A DNA stretch of 64,000 nucleotides from Methylomonas lenta (lineage in GTDB: Bacteria; Pseudomonadota; Gammaproteobacteria; Methylococcales; Methylomonadaceae), in NCBI RefSeq assembly GCF_001644015.1, contig NZ_LUUI01000098.1, positions 40,662 to 104,661 of the forward strand. Reading direction: 5' to 3'. Numbering within the stretch: position 1 is the stretch's first letter; every line of letters starts with the position of its first letter. Positions 44,006-53,532 of the stretch are shown here, one piece after another. The translations under genes were made by a program, and so were the position numbers. The notes under the pieces were generated by a model. That model was given only the letters and a program-made list of their open reading frames with translations. It had not been told where the DNA came from and ran no database searches.

Positions 44006-44410
44006 ATGAATACACTCCGTGTCGTTTTGGATACCAACGTTCTGGCGCCGCATCCCGAAGCAGGAATGGTGCTTCATTTGCCCTGCTACTGACCCTAAAA
44101 AACGGCCAATTTACAGCGCTGGCGTCGGTGCCGCTGATGCTGGAATACGAAGCTGTGCTGAAACTGGGCCACGACCGATGCCTTCCTGGACGCACTGTCG
44201 TTATTTATTGAACCAGTACACCTGCATTACCTTTGGCGACCACAATTACGTGACCCAAAAGATGAAATGGTGCTGGAAACCGCATTAAATGGTCGGGCCG
44301 AAGTGCTGGTCACCTTGAATATTGCTGATTTTGTTCCCGCCAGCCATTTTCGACTGCCGGTGTTGACCCCAGGTGCTTTTTTGCGCCAATTGCAAGTGGA
44401 GAAAACCTGA
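44006..44410 (+). pseudogene. PIN-domain toxin, frameshifted
   Basis: A type II toxin ribonuclease in three pieces. MNTLRVVLDTNVLA (with the first catalytic Asp) is in frame 2. SRSRNGASFALLLTLKNGQF and SVPLMLEYEAVLKL are in frame 1. AFLDALSLFIEPVHLHYLW, RDPKDEMVLETAL and VLVTLNIADF are back in frame 2 and run to the stop at 44408-44410. One frame change is near 44047; a second, with some lost codons, is near 44165. The product should be inactive. The stop overlaps the antitoxin start (TGATG). Confidence 0.8.
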
Positions 44411-44649
44411 TGACTAACTATGCGCTGCGCGTCCCCGAATCCCTTTATACTTACGCCCGCAAAGTGGCGGAGGAAGAGCATGTATCAATGAACCAGTTTT
44501 TCGTCATGGCCATTGCCGAAAAAGTTTCCGCATTGAAGACCGAGACCTATTTTCGTGAGCGGCAATCGCGCGGCGAACTCAATGCTTTTGACACCTGGCT
44601 CAACGCCAGTCCTGATGCAGAACCTATGGCAGGAGACGAATTAGTTTGA
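44410..44649 (+). CDS. Ribbon-helix-helix/HicB-like antitoxin
   Basis: 79 residues: NYALRVPESLYTYARKVAEE and VSMNQFFVMAIAEKVSALKT make a ribbon-helix-helix DNA-binding fold like those of HicB/CopG antitoxins, with an acidic C-terminal tail that would wrap a toxin. It follows the broken PIN toxin with a one-base overlap, so toxin-first order. The frame is intact although its toxin is not, so it may be a relic or act in trans against related toxins elsewhere. Confidence 0.8.
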   Translation: MTNYALRVPESLYTYARKVAEEEHVSMNQFFVMAIAEKVSALKTETYFRERQSRGELNAFDTWLNASPDAEPMAGDELV

Positions 44650-44760
44650 CATCGGAGATAACCGGTTTATGCCTGCGGTTCAATTCAATATCGTCTGTAC
44701 TTGTGGGATAAAAGTGAACCGCATGGTGGATATTGCTGGCCAAAACGGAGGGTTTGATTG

Positions 44761-44886
44761 CTATAGACTTTGTGATTTGTTGTTCTTATAGGCTATGGTG
44801 TTGCCAATACTCAAAACAAGGTTGACGACAAGTATCAGCAAAAATAAGCGGATAGCCAAAATCAGCAGTTGTTTAGAAAAAGACAT
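44761..44886 (-). CDS. Candidate 41-residue single-span membrane protein
   Basis: A minus-strand frame beginning MSFSKQLLILAIRLFLLILV and continuing VNLVLSIGNTIAY with a polar tail. It has one strong membrane segment and a basic N-terminus. The ribosome-binding site is weak (AGG about 9 nt upstream). It is the only plausible gene in the 381-bp gap 44650-45030. No homology evidence. Confidence 0.3.
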   Translation of the reverse strand: MSFSKQLLILAIRLFLLILVVNLVLSIGNTIAYKNNKSQSL

Positions 44887-45030
44887 GGCTTTGCCTGAAG
44901 ATGCGTTTGGACGATTGCATTTTAGTTGTGGTTTTCAATCAGTGCGGGCGTGAGATTTTAAAGTTGTCTTTGGCTGATGGTGTTGGGATAGTGCGGTTGA
45001 GTATTTTTTCGTCCTAATAAAATCTTTATC

Positions 45031-47676
45031 TTAGTTTTTGCTATTCAAGTAGCGCAACAGGGTGCTACGGATGTGTTGCCTTTCTGCTTCGGTATTGATG
45101 GGCTGAGAATTTTGATCCGATATGTAGAACATGTCTTCAGCGCGACTACCTATGGTGGTTACTTTGGCGTCGTGTAGATGTATTCCTAGCTCTGTAAACG
45201 CTCGGCCTATGGTGGATAACAAACCTGCATGGTCGGTTGTGATGAGTTCTATCGTGGTGTGTTTGTTAGAGGTGTCTTCGATAAACGTAACGCTGGTTTC
45301 AATCGGGAAATGTTTCGCTTGTCTGGATTGCTTGTGAATATTTTTTGAGGCTCTGACTTTTTTCTCTTTTAAGCTTTGGCGCAAAGCATCGCAGATATGT
45401 ACTTCGCGGTATAAATCCGCAATGGGCTCGCCAGATTGCTCAAGTACCTGGAAGCTGTTTAAAACATATTGGTCTTCACTGGTAATAATACGGGCGTCGA
45501 GTATCGTTAAGCCTAGATGGTCGAGAGTGGCTGTGCAAATCGAGAAAATCTGCGCTTCGTCGCGGGTGAAGATAAAGATTTCTACACTGCCGCGCTGGGT
45601 TTGTGGTCGCAATAGCACCATAGGCAGATCGTCTTCGTTAGAGGCTGCGATGGCGATGGTATGCCAGGCAATTTCGTCTGCTGAATAGCGCAGGAAGTAG
45701 TCATCGCTTAAATGCTGCCAGGATTGCGTCATGGTCTTTTTCGCAATGCCTAGTTTTAGCAGTTCTCGGCGAGCTTCTTTTTTGTTGTCATTGATGCGCT
45801 CGGAGCGGTCGACCGGGTGTTGCAGTCCGCGATGTAGGGCGCGATGCGTGGCGATATACAAATCTTTTAATAGCGAGTCTTTCCAGGAATTCCATAAGCT
45901 GGGGTTGGTGGCTCTAATATCGGCAACCGTCAGCAGATACAAATAATTCAGGTATTGAATGCTGCCGACGTGCGATGCAAAGTCGTGAATGATGTCAGGG
46001 TCACTGATATCTCTACGCTGTGCTGTCATGGACATCAATAAGTGATTACGCACAAGCCATGCAATCAGCTTGCTGTCTTGTCGGGACAAGTCATGTTGTT
46101 TGCAAAAATTCAGCGCGATTTTTTCGCCCAGACTGGAATGGTCGCCGCCGCGGCCTTTTGCAATGTCATGAAATAGCGCGGCGATATAAAGTACATCCGG
46201 TTTGGGTGTCAGTAAAAAAATGTTGTTGCAAAAGGGGAGTTCCTGACTGTGTCTGTTTAATGCAAAGCGGCGTAAATTTCGGATCACAAACAGGGTGTGT
46301 TCGTCTACGGTGTAGATATGAAATAAATCGTACTGCATGCGGGCAACGATGTTGGCAAAATCCGGTAGATAAGCTGCCAGCACACCATAGCGGTTCATGC
46401 GTTTTAATTGATGCGTTATGCCGCGCGGTTGTCTGAGGATGTTGATGAATAGGCTGTTAGCGGCTTTATTTTGCCGAAAATCCTCATCAATCAGTGGCAG
46501 GCTTTTGCGAATCAAACGTATGGTGCTGGCGCGAATACCTTTCAGCGACGGTGATTGCTGTAATAGTAAAAACAGTTCCAGTAAAGCCAGTGGGTTTTCC
46601 TGAAATACTTCGTCATGACTGACTTCCAGGTAACCGGCAATTGAAGAAAAACTGGCAGTAATAGGGGTTGGAGTAAGGTGTTGCTGGTTTTGAATTAACC
46701 TTTCGTTTAGCAGTTGCAGCAGCATTTCATTCAGGCGCTCGATGTTAACCACAGTTTTAAAGAAAAACTGCATGAATTGTTCAACGTCGGGATTACCTTC
46801 ATGGTCAAGAAAGCCAAACAGGCTGGCTAGCTCGCGTTGGTAGTCAAATAGCAGACGGTCTTCACAGCGGTTTGTGGTTGAGTGTAAGGCAAATCGCAAG
46901 CGCCATAAGATGTCGCGGGCCGAGACCAAATCATCGTATTCAGATTTAGGCAAAAAGCCGTATTTGATTAATTCGCGCAGTGATTGCGCATTATAGTGAT
47001 GCTTAAATACCCAGCTGATAACTTGAATGTCTCTGAGGCCGCCAGGGCCTTCCTTGATATTAGGTTCCAGGTTATAAGCCGTATCATAGTACTTGCTGTA
47101 ACGTTGCTCCTGTTCACTCATTTTAGCCAGAAAATATCGTTCTGAAGACCACAGCTTAGATGCGGAGATTTCCTGTTGTAATTCTGAGTAGAGTTGAGTG
47201 CTGCCGTTAATCAGGCGCATTTCTAACAAGCTGGTGAAAATGGTTTGATCCTGACTGGCAAGCGCGACACATTCGCTGACGAAGCAGGTGCTGATCCCGG
47301 GTTTTAAACCGATATCCCAAAGAAAATTGCTGAAACCGGAGAGCCTGTCTTGAATGTTGTCGGAAAAATCCTGATTTAACAGCATCAGAATGTCAATATC
47401 CGAATAGGGGAATAATTCGCTTCTGCCATAGCCCCCGGTAGCGATCAGCGCTTGTTTGTTGGCGTGGTCGCCCAGGAAGTGTTTCCAACTGGCAGTGAGT
47501 AAATTGTCGATGAATTGAGCTTTTTCGTTTAACAGTCCGGCCGGAGAATGGTTGGGGTTAAAGCGAAGTTTTAATGATTCATTTACCTTAATGATGGCCT
47601 GCTTAACTACAGCGACAGGATTAGTGTCTAAAAAGACGTGGGCTAAATCGGCTTCGCTGAATAAAAGCTCGGTCAC
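45031..47676 (-). CDS. glnD: PII uridylyltransferase / uridylyl-removing enzyme
   Basis: Nitrogen sensor that uridylylates PII when glutamine is low and removes UMP when it is high. 881 residues. Nucleotidyltransferase: ATGGYGRSELFPYSDIDILM (metal Asp pair). The GlnD UR substrate-binding segment includes NIKEGPGGLRDIQVISW. HD hydrolase: LFHDIAKGRGGDHSSLGEK. Two C-terminal ACT domains (about 695-780 and 805-881, TTDHAGLLSTIGRAFTELGI) bind glutamine. Overlaps map by 4 nt. Confidence 0.96.
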   Translation of the reverse strand: MTELLFSEADLAHVFLDTNPVAVVKQAIIKVNESLKLRFNPNHSPAGLLNEKAQFIDNLLTASWKHFLGDHANKQALIATGGYGRSELFPYSDIDILMLLNQDFSDNIQDRLSGFSNFLWDIGLKPGISTCFVSECVALASQDQTIFTSLLEMRLINGSTQLYSELQQEISASKLWSSERYFLAKMSEQEQRYSKYYDTAYNLEPNIKEGPGGLRDIQVISWVFKHHYNAQSLRELIKYGFLPKSEYDDLVSARDILWRLRFALHSTTNRCEDRLLFDYQRELASLFGFLDHEGNPDVEQFMQFFFKTVVNIERLNEMLLQLLNERLIQNQQHLTPTPITASFSSIAGYLEVSHDEVFQENPLALLELFLLLQQSPSLKGIRASTIRLIRKSLPLIDEDFRQNKAANSLFINILRQPRGITHQLKRMNRYGVLAAYLPDFANIVARMQYDLFHIYTVDEHTLFVIRNLRRFALNRHSQELPFCNNIFLLTPKPDVLYIAALFHDIAKGRGGDHSSLGEKIALNFCKQHDLSRQDSKLIAWLVRNHLLMSMTAQRRDISDPDIIHDFASHVGSIQYLNYLYLLTVADIRATNPSLWNSWKDSLLKDLYIATHRALHRGLQHPVDRSERINDNKKEARRELLKLGIAKKTMTQSWQHLSDDYFLRYSADEIAWHTIAIAASNEDDLPMVLLRPQTQRGSVEIFIFTRDEAQIFSICTATLDHLGLTILDARIITSEDQYVLNSFQVLEQSGEPIADLYREVHICDALRQSLKEKKVRASKNIHKQSRQAKHFPIETSVTFIEDTSNKHTTIELITTDHAGLLSTIGRAFTELGIHLHDAKVTTIGSRAEDMFYISDQNSQPINTEAERQHIRSTLLRYLNSKN

Positions 47677-48437
47677 CGTTCTTCCTGCCGCAAAGTCAAA
47701 ATTTCATAACCGGTTTCAGTCACCAAAATGGTGTGTTCCCATTGCGCTGAAAGGCTGCGGTCTTTAGTGACTGCGGTCCAGCCGTCGGCAAGCACTTTCA
47801 TGTGACGCTTGCCGATGTTGATCATGGGTTCAATGGTGAAAATCATACCCGTCTCAATGATAGAGCCCTCGCCGAATTTGCCAAAATGCATGACGTGTGG
47901 GTCTTCGTGGAATTTTTTGCCTATGCCGTGACCGCAAAATTCGCGAACCACAGAGTAGCGGTTGCTTTCTGCGTGTTTTTGAATGACTTGGCCGATGTCA
48001 CCAAAATGCGCGCCAGGCTTGACTTGTTCTATCCCTAAAAATAGACATTCACGCGTGATGTCAACCAGTCTTTTGGCGTGCGGACTGACGTCGCCGACAC
48101 AAAACATTTTACTGGTGTCGCCATGATATTCATCTTTAATGACAGTGATGTCGATGTTGACAATGTCGCCGTTCTTTAATTTTTTGTCACAAGGAATGCC
48201 ATGACATATTTGGTGATTAATAGACGTGCAGATGGATTTTGGAAAGCCACGGTAATTCAGTGGGGCTGGAATGGCTTGTTGCTCATCGACAATATAATCG
48301 TGGCAAATCTTATCCAATTCTTCGGTGGTGATGCCAGGTACTACATGCGGAGCAATCATATCCAGCACGTCGGCGGCTAGTTTGCCGGCAATGCGCATTT
48401 TGTTTATTTCTTCAGCAGTTTTAATGACTATGCTCAT
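47673..48437 (-). CDS. map: Methionine aminopeptidase, type I
   Basis: Removes the initiator Met. 254 residues from ATG 48437 (MSIVIKTAEEINKMRIAGKL, the family start); longer upstream frames have no family match. Metal ligands are visible in GDIVNIDITVIKDEYHGDTS, the His of GHGIGKKFHEDPHVMHFG, MIFTIEPMI and WEHTILVTE. Divergent from rpsB, as in E. coli, and coupled to glnD downstream. Confidence 0.96.
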   Translation of the reverse strand: MSIVIKTAEEINKMRIAGKLAADVLDMIAPHVVPGITTEELDKICHDYIVDEQQAIPAPLNYRGFPKSICTSINHQICHGIPCDKKLKNGDIVNIDITVIKDEYHGDTSKMFCVGDVSPHAKRLVDITRECLFLGIEQVKPGAHFGDIGQVIQKHAESNRYSVVREFCGHGIGKKFHEDPHVMHFGKFGEGSIIETGMIFTIEPMINIGKRHMKVLADGWTAVTKDRSLSAQWEHTILVTETGYEILTLRQEER

Positions 48438-48519
48438 TACGGAGTTAGGTTTTTGATTATCAGAAGTATAAGGGCGGTTTGTATGTCGCCCGGTTTGTTG
48501 CAGTCTATCAGACTTGCTA

Positions 48520-48548
48520 TTGTTGTGAAAACGCAATCATGGTATAAA
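48520..48548 (+). promoter_or_regulatory. Probable rpsB promoter
   Basis: TTGTTG (48520-48525), 17-bp spacer, TATAAA (48543-48548). The predicted start near 48555 leaves a leader of about 145 nt before rpsB. In gammaproteobacteria the rpsB leader is where S2 represses its own synthesis; the length here fits, but I did not prove the fold. Confidence 0.55.
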
Positions 48549-48699
48549 GGCAAGTTCACTATGTTAAATACTCACGTCTGTCGACACGATTGGTGGGGTG
48601 CTGGTCAATGTGTATATCACAAAAGACTGGTCATCGGTCGGGACAGTACGGAGGCGTAACCCAACGCCGAACAATTCGGCAAAATCTTAGGAGAAATAA

Positions 48700-49443
48700 A
48701 TGGCAGCAGTGTCAATGCGTCAAATGTTAGAAGCGGGTGTTCATTTTGGACACCAAACTCGTTACTGGAACCCAAAAATGGCTTCTTATTTATTTGGAGC
48801 CCGTAACAAAATCCATATCATCGATTTGGAGCAAACGCTTCCGTTATTCAATGACGCTATGAATTATATGGGCCAAATGACTGCCAACAAAGGAAATATT
48901 CTTTTTGTCGGCACTAAAAAAGCTGCACGCAAAACTGTCGCGGAAGAAGCAAAGCGTTGTGGTATGCCCTATGTCAATCATCGCTGGTTAGGCGGTATGT
49001 TGACCAATTTTAAAACCATCAAAAAATCCATCAATCGCCTGAAAGAATTGGAAGCAATGAAAGCTGACGGTTCGTTATACCAACGTTTCAGCAAAAAAGA
49101 AGCTTTGGGCATGGAGCGGGAACTGGAAAAATTGGAACGCAGTCTTGGTGGTATCAAAGACATGCGTGGCACACCGGATGCGATTTTTGTGCTGGATGTT
49201 GGCTATGAAAAAAATGCCATCATGGAAGCCAAAAAACTGGGTATCCCTGTTATCGGTGTTGTGGATTCAAATAATTCACCTATCAATATAGATTATGTCA
49301 TTCCTGGTAATGATGATTCGATTCGTGCAGTGACTTTATATTGCCAAAGCGCTTCAGCTTCTATTTTAGAAGCCAAAGCTTTGCGTATGGATGCCGGCAC
49401 AAAATCAGATGATTTTGTCGAGGAAGTTGTAGCGGAAGCGTAA
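48700..49443 (+). CDS. rpsB: 30S ribosomal protein S2
   Basis: 247 residues. [58 protein letters not shown] and [20 protein letters not shown] are invariant family stretches. AGGAG 8 nt before ATG. First gene of the rpsB-tsf operon. Confidence 0.98.
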   Translation: MAAVSMRQMLEAGVHFGHQTRYWNPKMASYLFGARNKIHIIDLEQTLPLFNDAMNYMGQMTANKGNILFVGTKKAARKTVAEEAKRCGMPYVNHRWLGGMLTNFKTIKKSINRLKELEAMKADGSLYQRFSKKEALGMERELEKLERSLGGIKDMRGTPDAIFVLDVGYEKNAIMEAKKLGIPVIGVVDSNNSPINIDYVIPGNDDSIRAVTLYCQSASASILEAKALRMDAGTKSDDFVEEVVAEA

Positions 49444-49511
49444 CTTACACGTACCTCGGCGTAAGCCGTGTGCGAGAGTCTGATGAAACAGGCTCGGTTT
49501 TAAGTCTTTTA

Positions 49512-49538
49512 AACGCCTCCTTTGTGAGGCGTTTTTTT
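49512..49538 (+). terminator. Intrinsic terminator or attenuator between rpsB and tsf
   Basis: AACGCCTC (49512-49519), 6-nt loop, GAGGCGTT (49526-49533), then T-run to 49537. A strong hairpin between two genes that are usually cotranscribed, so probably partial termination that lowers tsf relative to rpsB. About 25 nt separate it from the tsf start. Confidence 0.8.
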
Positions 49539-49564
49539 AGTTAATAAACTTGAGGAAATAAATA

Positions 49565-50443
49565 ATGAGTATTAGTGCCGCTATGGTGAAAGAACTGCGT
49601 GAAAGAACCGGTTCTGGCATGATGGAATGTAAAAAAGCCCTGGTTGAAGCTAATGGCGATATGGAATTAGCTATCGAGAACATGCGTAAATCAGGTCTGG
49701 CTAAAGCCGATAAAAAATCCGGACGTATTGCTGCGGAAGGTGTGATTGGCGTGAAAGTTTCTGCTGACAACAAAACAGTTGTCATGGTGGATGTAAACTC
49801 TGAAACTGATTTCGTAGCTAAAGGCGATGATTTCGTAGGTTTTGTAAATGATGTCACTCAATCATTGCTGAATGCCAATGTAGAAAACGAAGAACAATTG
49901 TCAGCCATGACATTGGCCAATGGTCAAACCGTTGATGAAACCCGACGTGCTCTGATTGCCAAATTAGGTGAAAATATCACCGTTAGACGTTTTGAAAGAT
50001 TCACCACTACAACAGGCGGTCAAGCTTGTTATTTGCATGGCAGCAAAATCGGCGTTATTGTAGAGCTAGCAAAAGAAGATGCTGAATTGGGTAAAGATAT
50101 TGCCATGCACATCGCGGCCTCTAAGCCCGAATTTGTCTCTGACGATCAAGTTTCTGCCGATGTGATTGCTAAAGAAAAAGAAATATTTTCTGCACAAGCT
50201 TTAGAAAGCGGCAAGCCGGCTGAAATCGTTGAGAAAATGATAGGCGGTCGTATTAGCAAGTTTTTAGCTGAAATCACTTTGCTTGGGCAACCGTTCATCA
50301 AAGACGACAGTATGACAGTCGGTAAATTATTATCGGCTAAAGGCAATTCAGTTCTGCGCTTTGCTCGTTTTGAAGTTGGAGAAGGTATTGAGAAGAAAGA
50401 AGAAAACTTTGCAGAAGAAGTAATGGCGCAAGTAAGAGGCTAA
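49565..50443 (+). CDS. tsf: Translation elongation factor Ts
   Basis: Guanine-nucleotide exchange factor for EF-Tu. 292 residues: MVKELRERTGSGMMECKKAL at the N-terminus (TDF-type EF-Tu contact follows in VNSETDFVAKGDDF), two core subdomains, and the C-terminal LGQPFIKDDSMTVGKLLSA. Standard length and order after rpsB. Confidence 0.98.
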   Translation: MSISAAMVKELRERTGSGMMECKKALVEANGDMELAIENMRKSGLAKADKKSGRIAAEGVIGVKVSADNKTVVMVDVNSETDFVAKGDDFVGFVNDVTQSLLNANVENEEQLSAMTLANGQTVDETRRALIAKLGENITVRRFERFTTTTGGQACYLHGSKIGVIVELAKEDAELGKDIAMHIAASKPEFVSDDQVSADVIAKEKEIFSAQALESGKPAEIVEKMIGGRISKFLAEITLLGQPFIKDDSMTVGKLLSAKGNSVLRFARFEVGEGIEKKEENFAEEVMAQVRG

Positions 50444-50456
50444 ACCTCTGCTGACA

Positions 50457-50480
50457 AACCCGGTTTTTACCGGGTTTTTT
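50457..50480 (+). terminator. Intrinsic terminator after tsf
   Basis: AACCCGG (50457-50463), loop TTTTTA, CCGGGTT (50470-50476) and a T-run to 50480. Ends the rpsB-tsf message before pyrH. Confidence 0.85.
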
Positions 50481-50528
50481 CTGTGCTGAAATGCTTGCTT
50501 TAACCTATCAACCTTGGATACTTCGATT

Positions 50529-51248
50529 ATGAGTGACATAATTTGTCAGAGAATTTTACTTAAATTGAGCGGCGAAGCCCTGATGAGCGAAGCAGGGGGC
50601 AGTATTGATCCCGAAATCGTTCAGCGTCTCGCGCAAGAAGTTAAAGACCTGTGTGATGCGGGTATACAAGTTGGTTTGGTCATCGGTGGCGGCAATATTT
50701 TGCGTGGCGCAGAAAAAGCTTCCGAAGGTTTGAATCGAGTAACCAGTGATCAAATGGGCATGTTGGCAACCGTGATTAATGCTCTGGCGATGCAGGATGC
50801 TTTGGAATATCTCGGTCAACCCGTGCGAGTCATGACGGCGCTGAAAATCAACCAAGTGTGTGAAGATTACATCCGACGTCGTGCTGTTAGACACCTGGAA
50901 AAAGGTCGCGTCGCCATTTTTGCTGCCGGTACCGGCAATCCATTTTTTACTACCGATACCGCGGCCAGCCTTCGTGCTATCGAAATTGATGCTGAATTGA
51001 TGATTAAAGCCACCAAGGTCAAGGGCGTTTATTCAGCGGACCCCAATAAAGTCGCCGATGCAGTGTTTTATCCGCGTTTAACCTATGACGAAGCTATAGA
51101 TCAGCGTTTAAACGTCATGGATACAACAGCATTGGTGTTATGTCGTGACAACAATCTGCCTATGCGGGTTATGAATATTTTTGAACCGGGAGCGGTGATG
51201 CGTCTGATGCGCGGAGAAGATATCGGCTCTCTAATCGTGAGGAAGTAA
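50529..51248 (+). CDS. pyrH: UMP kinase
   Basis: Makes UDP from UMP. 239 residues from ATG 50529 ([19 protein letters not shown]). [31 protein letters not shown], the ATP-site [20 protein letters not shown] and [13 protein letters not shown] are family hallmarks. Followed 1 nt later by frr. Confidence 0.97.
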   Translation: MSDIICQRILLKLSGEALMSEAGGSIDPEIVQRLAQEVKDLCDAGIQVGLVIGGGNILRGAEKASEGLNRVTSDQMGMLATVINALAMQDALEYLGQPVRVMTALKINQVCEDYIRRRAVRHLEKGRVAIFAAGTGNPFFTTDTAASLRAIEIDAELMIKATKVKGVYSADPNKVADAVFYPRLTYDEAIDQRLNVMDTTALVLCRDNNLPMRVMNIFEPGAVMRLMRGEDIGSLIVRK

Positions 51249-51249
51249 A

Positions 51250-51807
51250 ATGATCAGTGATATCCAACAAGATGCTGCAGCGCGCATGGAAAAAAGCATA
51301 GAGGCGCTGCAAAAAGCCTTTACCAAAATCAGAACCGGGCGGGCTCATCCAAGCCTACTGGATCAAATTAGTGTCAGCTATTACGGTACGGCTTCACAGT
51401 TGTCACAAGTGGCCAATGTCTCAGTTGAAGACTCCAGAACCCTAAAAGTAGTGCCTTGGGAAAAGGGTATGATACAAGCCATCGAAAAGGCCATCATGTC
51501 ATCCGGTTTGGGATTAAATCCTGCAACGCAAGGTACAGTGATTCGTATTCCCTTACCTGCATTGACTGAGGAACGCCGTCGTGATTTGGTCAAAATCGTC
51601 AAAAATGAGGCCGAACAGGGTAGGGTATCGATCAGAAACAATCGCCGCGATGCCAATACGGCTATCAAAGAGGCGTTGAAAGAAAAGTTGATCTCTGAAG
51701 ATGATGCGCGCCAAGCGGAAGAAAAAATTCAAAAACTCACCGACCAATACATCAAAGAAATAGAAAAGCATCTTGAAGAAAAAGAAGCTGATTTGTTATC
51801 CATGTAG
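51250..51807 (+). CDS. frr: Ribosome recycling factor
   Basis: Splits post-termination ribosomes with EF-G. 185 residues: [55 protein letters not shown] and the long helical C-terminus. Normal length. Confidence 0.97.
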   Translation: MISDIQQDAAARMEKSIEALQKAFTKIRTGRAHPSLLDQISVSYYGTASQLSQVANVSVEDSRTLKVVPWEKGMIQAIEKAIMSSGLGLNPATQGTVIRIPLPALTEERRRDLVKIVKNEAEQGRVSIRNNRRDANTAIKEALKEKLISEDDARQAEEKIQKLTDQYIKEIEKHLEEKEADLLSM

Positions 51808-51824
51808 TCAACCTGGGATCCCTA

Positions 51825-52589
51825 ATGTCTGATGAGCTTGCTAGCAAATTGATAGGAAACGGTGAAAATCCGCGGCATATTGCCATTATCATGGATGGCA
51901 ATGGTCGTTGGGCGCAGAAGCGAATGATGCCAAGAATTATGGGGCACCATGCCGGTGTTAAGGCTGTCAGAAAAATTGTGGAATTTTGTGCCAAGCAGAA
52001 CATCGAAGTTCTGTCCTTATTTGCCTTTAGTAGCGAAAACTGGCGCAGGCCCAAGGATGAAGTTAATTTGCTGATGGAATTATTCATGAGCACGCTGCAA
52101 TCGCAAGTGGATAAATTGCATAAAAACAATATTCGTTTGCGTATCATTGGAGACAAAGCAGCGTTCCCTGAAAAATTGCAGGCAAAAATTCGGGCAGCAG
52201 AACAGCAGACCGCTAACAATACTGGCCTGACCTTGGTAATTGCGGCAAACTATGGTGGACGCTGGGATATTGCTCAAGCCGTACAAAAAATCGTTGCCGG
52301 GATCAGAGCAGGTGAAATTGAGGAACAAGCGATTTCCGAGCAATTGATCAGTCAGTATGTTGTAACCGCTGATTTAGCAGAGCCGGACTTGTTTATCCGA
52401 ACCGGCGGTGAAGAGCGCGTCAGTAATTTTTTACTCTGGCAGTTGGCTTACACAGAGTTTTTCTTTACCGACATGTTATGGCCGGACTTTGATCAAAAAA
52501 TGATGCAAAAAGCCATTGATAGCTTTAAAAGCCGGCAAAGGCGTTTTGGTCATACCAGTGAACAAATTGTAGACAAACGTATTCTTTAG
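51825..52589 (+). CDS. uppS: Undecaprenyl diphosphate synthase
   Basis: Cis-prenyltransferase making the C55 lipid carrier for wall synthesis. 254 residues. IAIIMDGNGRWAQKR has the catalytic Asp; FAFSSENWRRPKDEV and DLFIRTGGEERVSNFLLWQL are the substrate-binding regions. Order frr-uppS-cdsA-dxr-rseP as in E. coli. Confidence 0.97.
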   Translation: MSDELASKLIGNGENPRHIAIIMDGNGRWAQKRMMPRIMGHHAGVKAVRKIVEFCAKQNIEVLSLFAFSSENWRRPKDEVNLLMELFMSTLQSQVDKLHKNNIRLRIIGDKAAFPEKLQAKIRAAEQQTANNTGLTLVIAANYGGRWDIAQAVQKIVAGIRAGEIEEQAISEQLISQYVVTADLAEPDLFIRTGGEERVSNFLLWQLAYTEFFFTDMLWPDFDQKMMQKAIDSFKSRQRRFGHTSEQIVDKRIL

Positions 52590-52626
52590 TTACTTTCCAT
52601 AACTCATAATAAATAAAAGATAAATT

Positions 52627-53532
52627 ATGTTAGTAAAACGCATTCTAACCGCATTGGTACTGGCCACTGTCATCATTGGGGCTGTTTTTCAATTGACCTC
52701 GTTGTATTTTTCAGTACTGATTGCCATCGTTACCTTAGGTGCAGCCTGGGAATGGTTGTCATTAACAAATGTCGACAAACTCAGCAGTAAAATAATATTT
52801 ATGCTGGTTTTGATTTTTCCTATGTTGGGTGTCACTTATTGGACGGTGTTTCTGGAAGTTCTGAGTGAAGCCATGGAGTGGCCGGAAATCAAAGACTATT
52901 CTGATGCCTTGGAATGGTTGGTGATTGCACCCGTATTATTCTGGTTGCTGGCTATGATTTTAATTAGACAAGCTTCACCGCAATTACTCCAAGCCCAAAT
53001 TAAACCTCGTTTACAAGCCTTTATAGGCTGGTTAGTGCTGCTATCAGCCTGGATGTTCCTAAGTAAATTGCGTGCCTATTATGGTCCGGAAATGACGTGT
53101 TACTTTCTTATTTTGATTTGGGTGGCTGATATCAGCGCCTATTTCGTCGGCAAAAAATGGGGCAAGGATCAATTGGCACCTGAAGTGAGTCCAGGTAAAA
53201 CAGTTCAAGGCATGTATGGCGCCTTGGGTTCAGCGATGTTATGTGCGATTGGTTTGCGATTGTATTTCGGTTTGGCCCCATTAGAATCGGAAGGTGCCGA
53301 ATTGGCTATTTTAATGGCGATCGATATCTTGATCTTGTCAGTATTGACGGTACTGATTTCGATTTATGGCGATTTGTTTTTTAGCTTGGTAAAAAGAAGA
53401 AAAGGTGTCAAAGATAGCGGTAACTTGCTGCCTGGGCATGGTGGCATACTCGATAGAGTCGATAGCATCATTGCAGCCGCACCTTTTTTCTATGCAGGTA
53501 TTGTCCTGATTGGACGGAGTGTGTATTCATGA
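52627..53532 (+). CDS. cdsA: Phosphatidate cytidylyltransferase
   Basis: Integral membrane enzyme making CDP-diacylglycerol. 301 residues, about eight hydrophobic segments. The CDP-alcohol signature lies near the C-terminus: [20 protein letters not shown] then [20 protein letters not shown] and [16 protein letters not shown] are also conserved. Overlaps dxr by 4 nt. Confidence 0.96.
   Translation: MLVKRILTALVLATVIIGAVFQLTSLYFSVLIAIVTLGAAWEWLSLTNVDKLSSKIIFMLVLIFPMLGVTYWTVFLEVLSEAMEWPEIKDYSDALEWLVIAPVLFWLLAMILIRQASPQLLQAQIKPRLQAFIGWLVLLSAWMFLSKLRAYYGPEMTCYFLILIWVADISAYFVGKKWGKDQLAPEVSPGKTVQGMYGALGSAMLCAIGLRLYFGLAPLESEGAELAILMAIDILILSVLTVLISIYGDLFFSLVKRRKGVKDSGNLLPGHGGILDRVDSIIAAAPFFYAGIVLIGRSVYS

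Noticed and set aside
43683-44195. 170-residue minus-strand frame
   Set aside because: It runs antisense through the RAYT end, the tandem repeat and the PIN pseudogene. No known domain is seen, though about 80 codons in the middle are unexplained.
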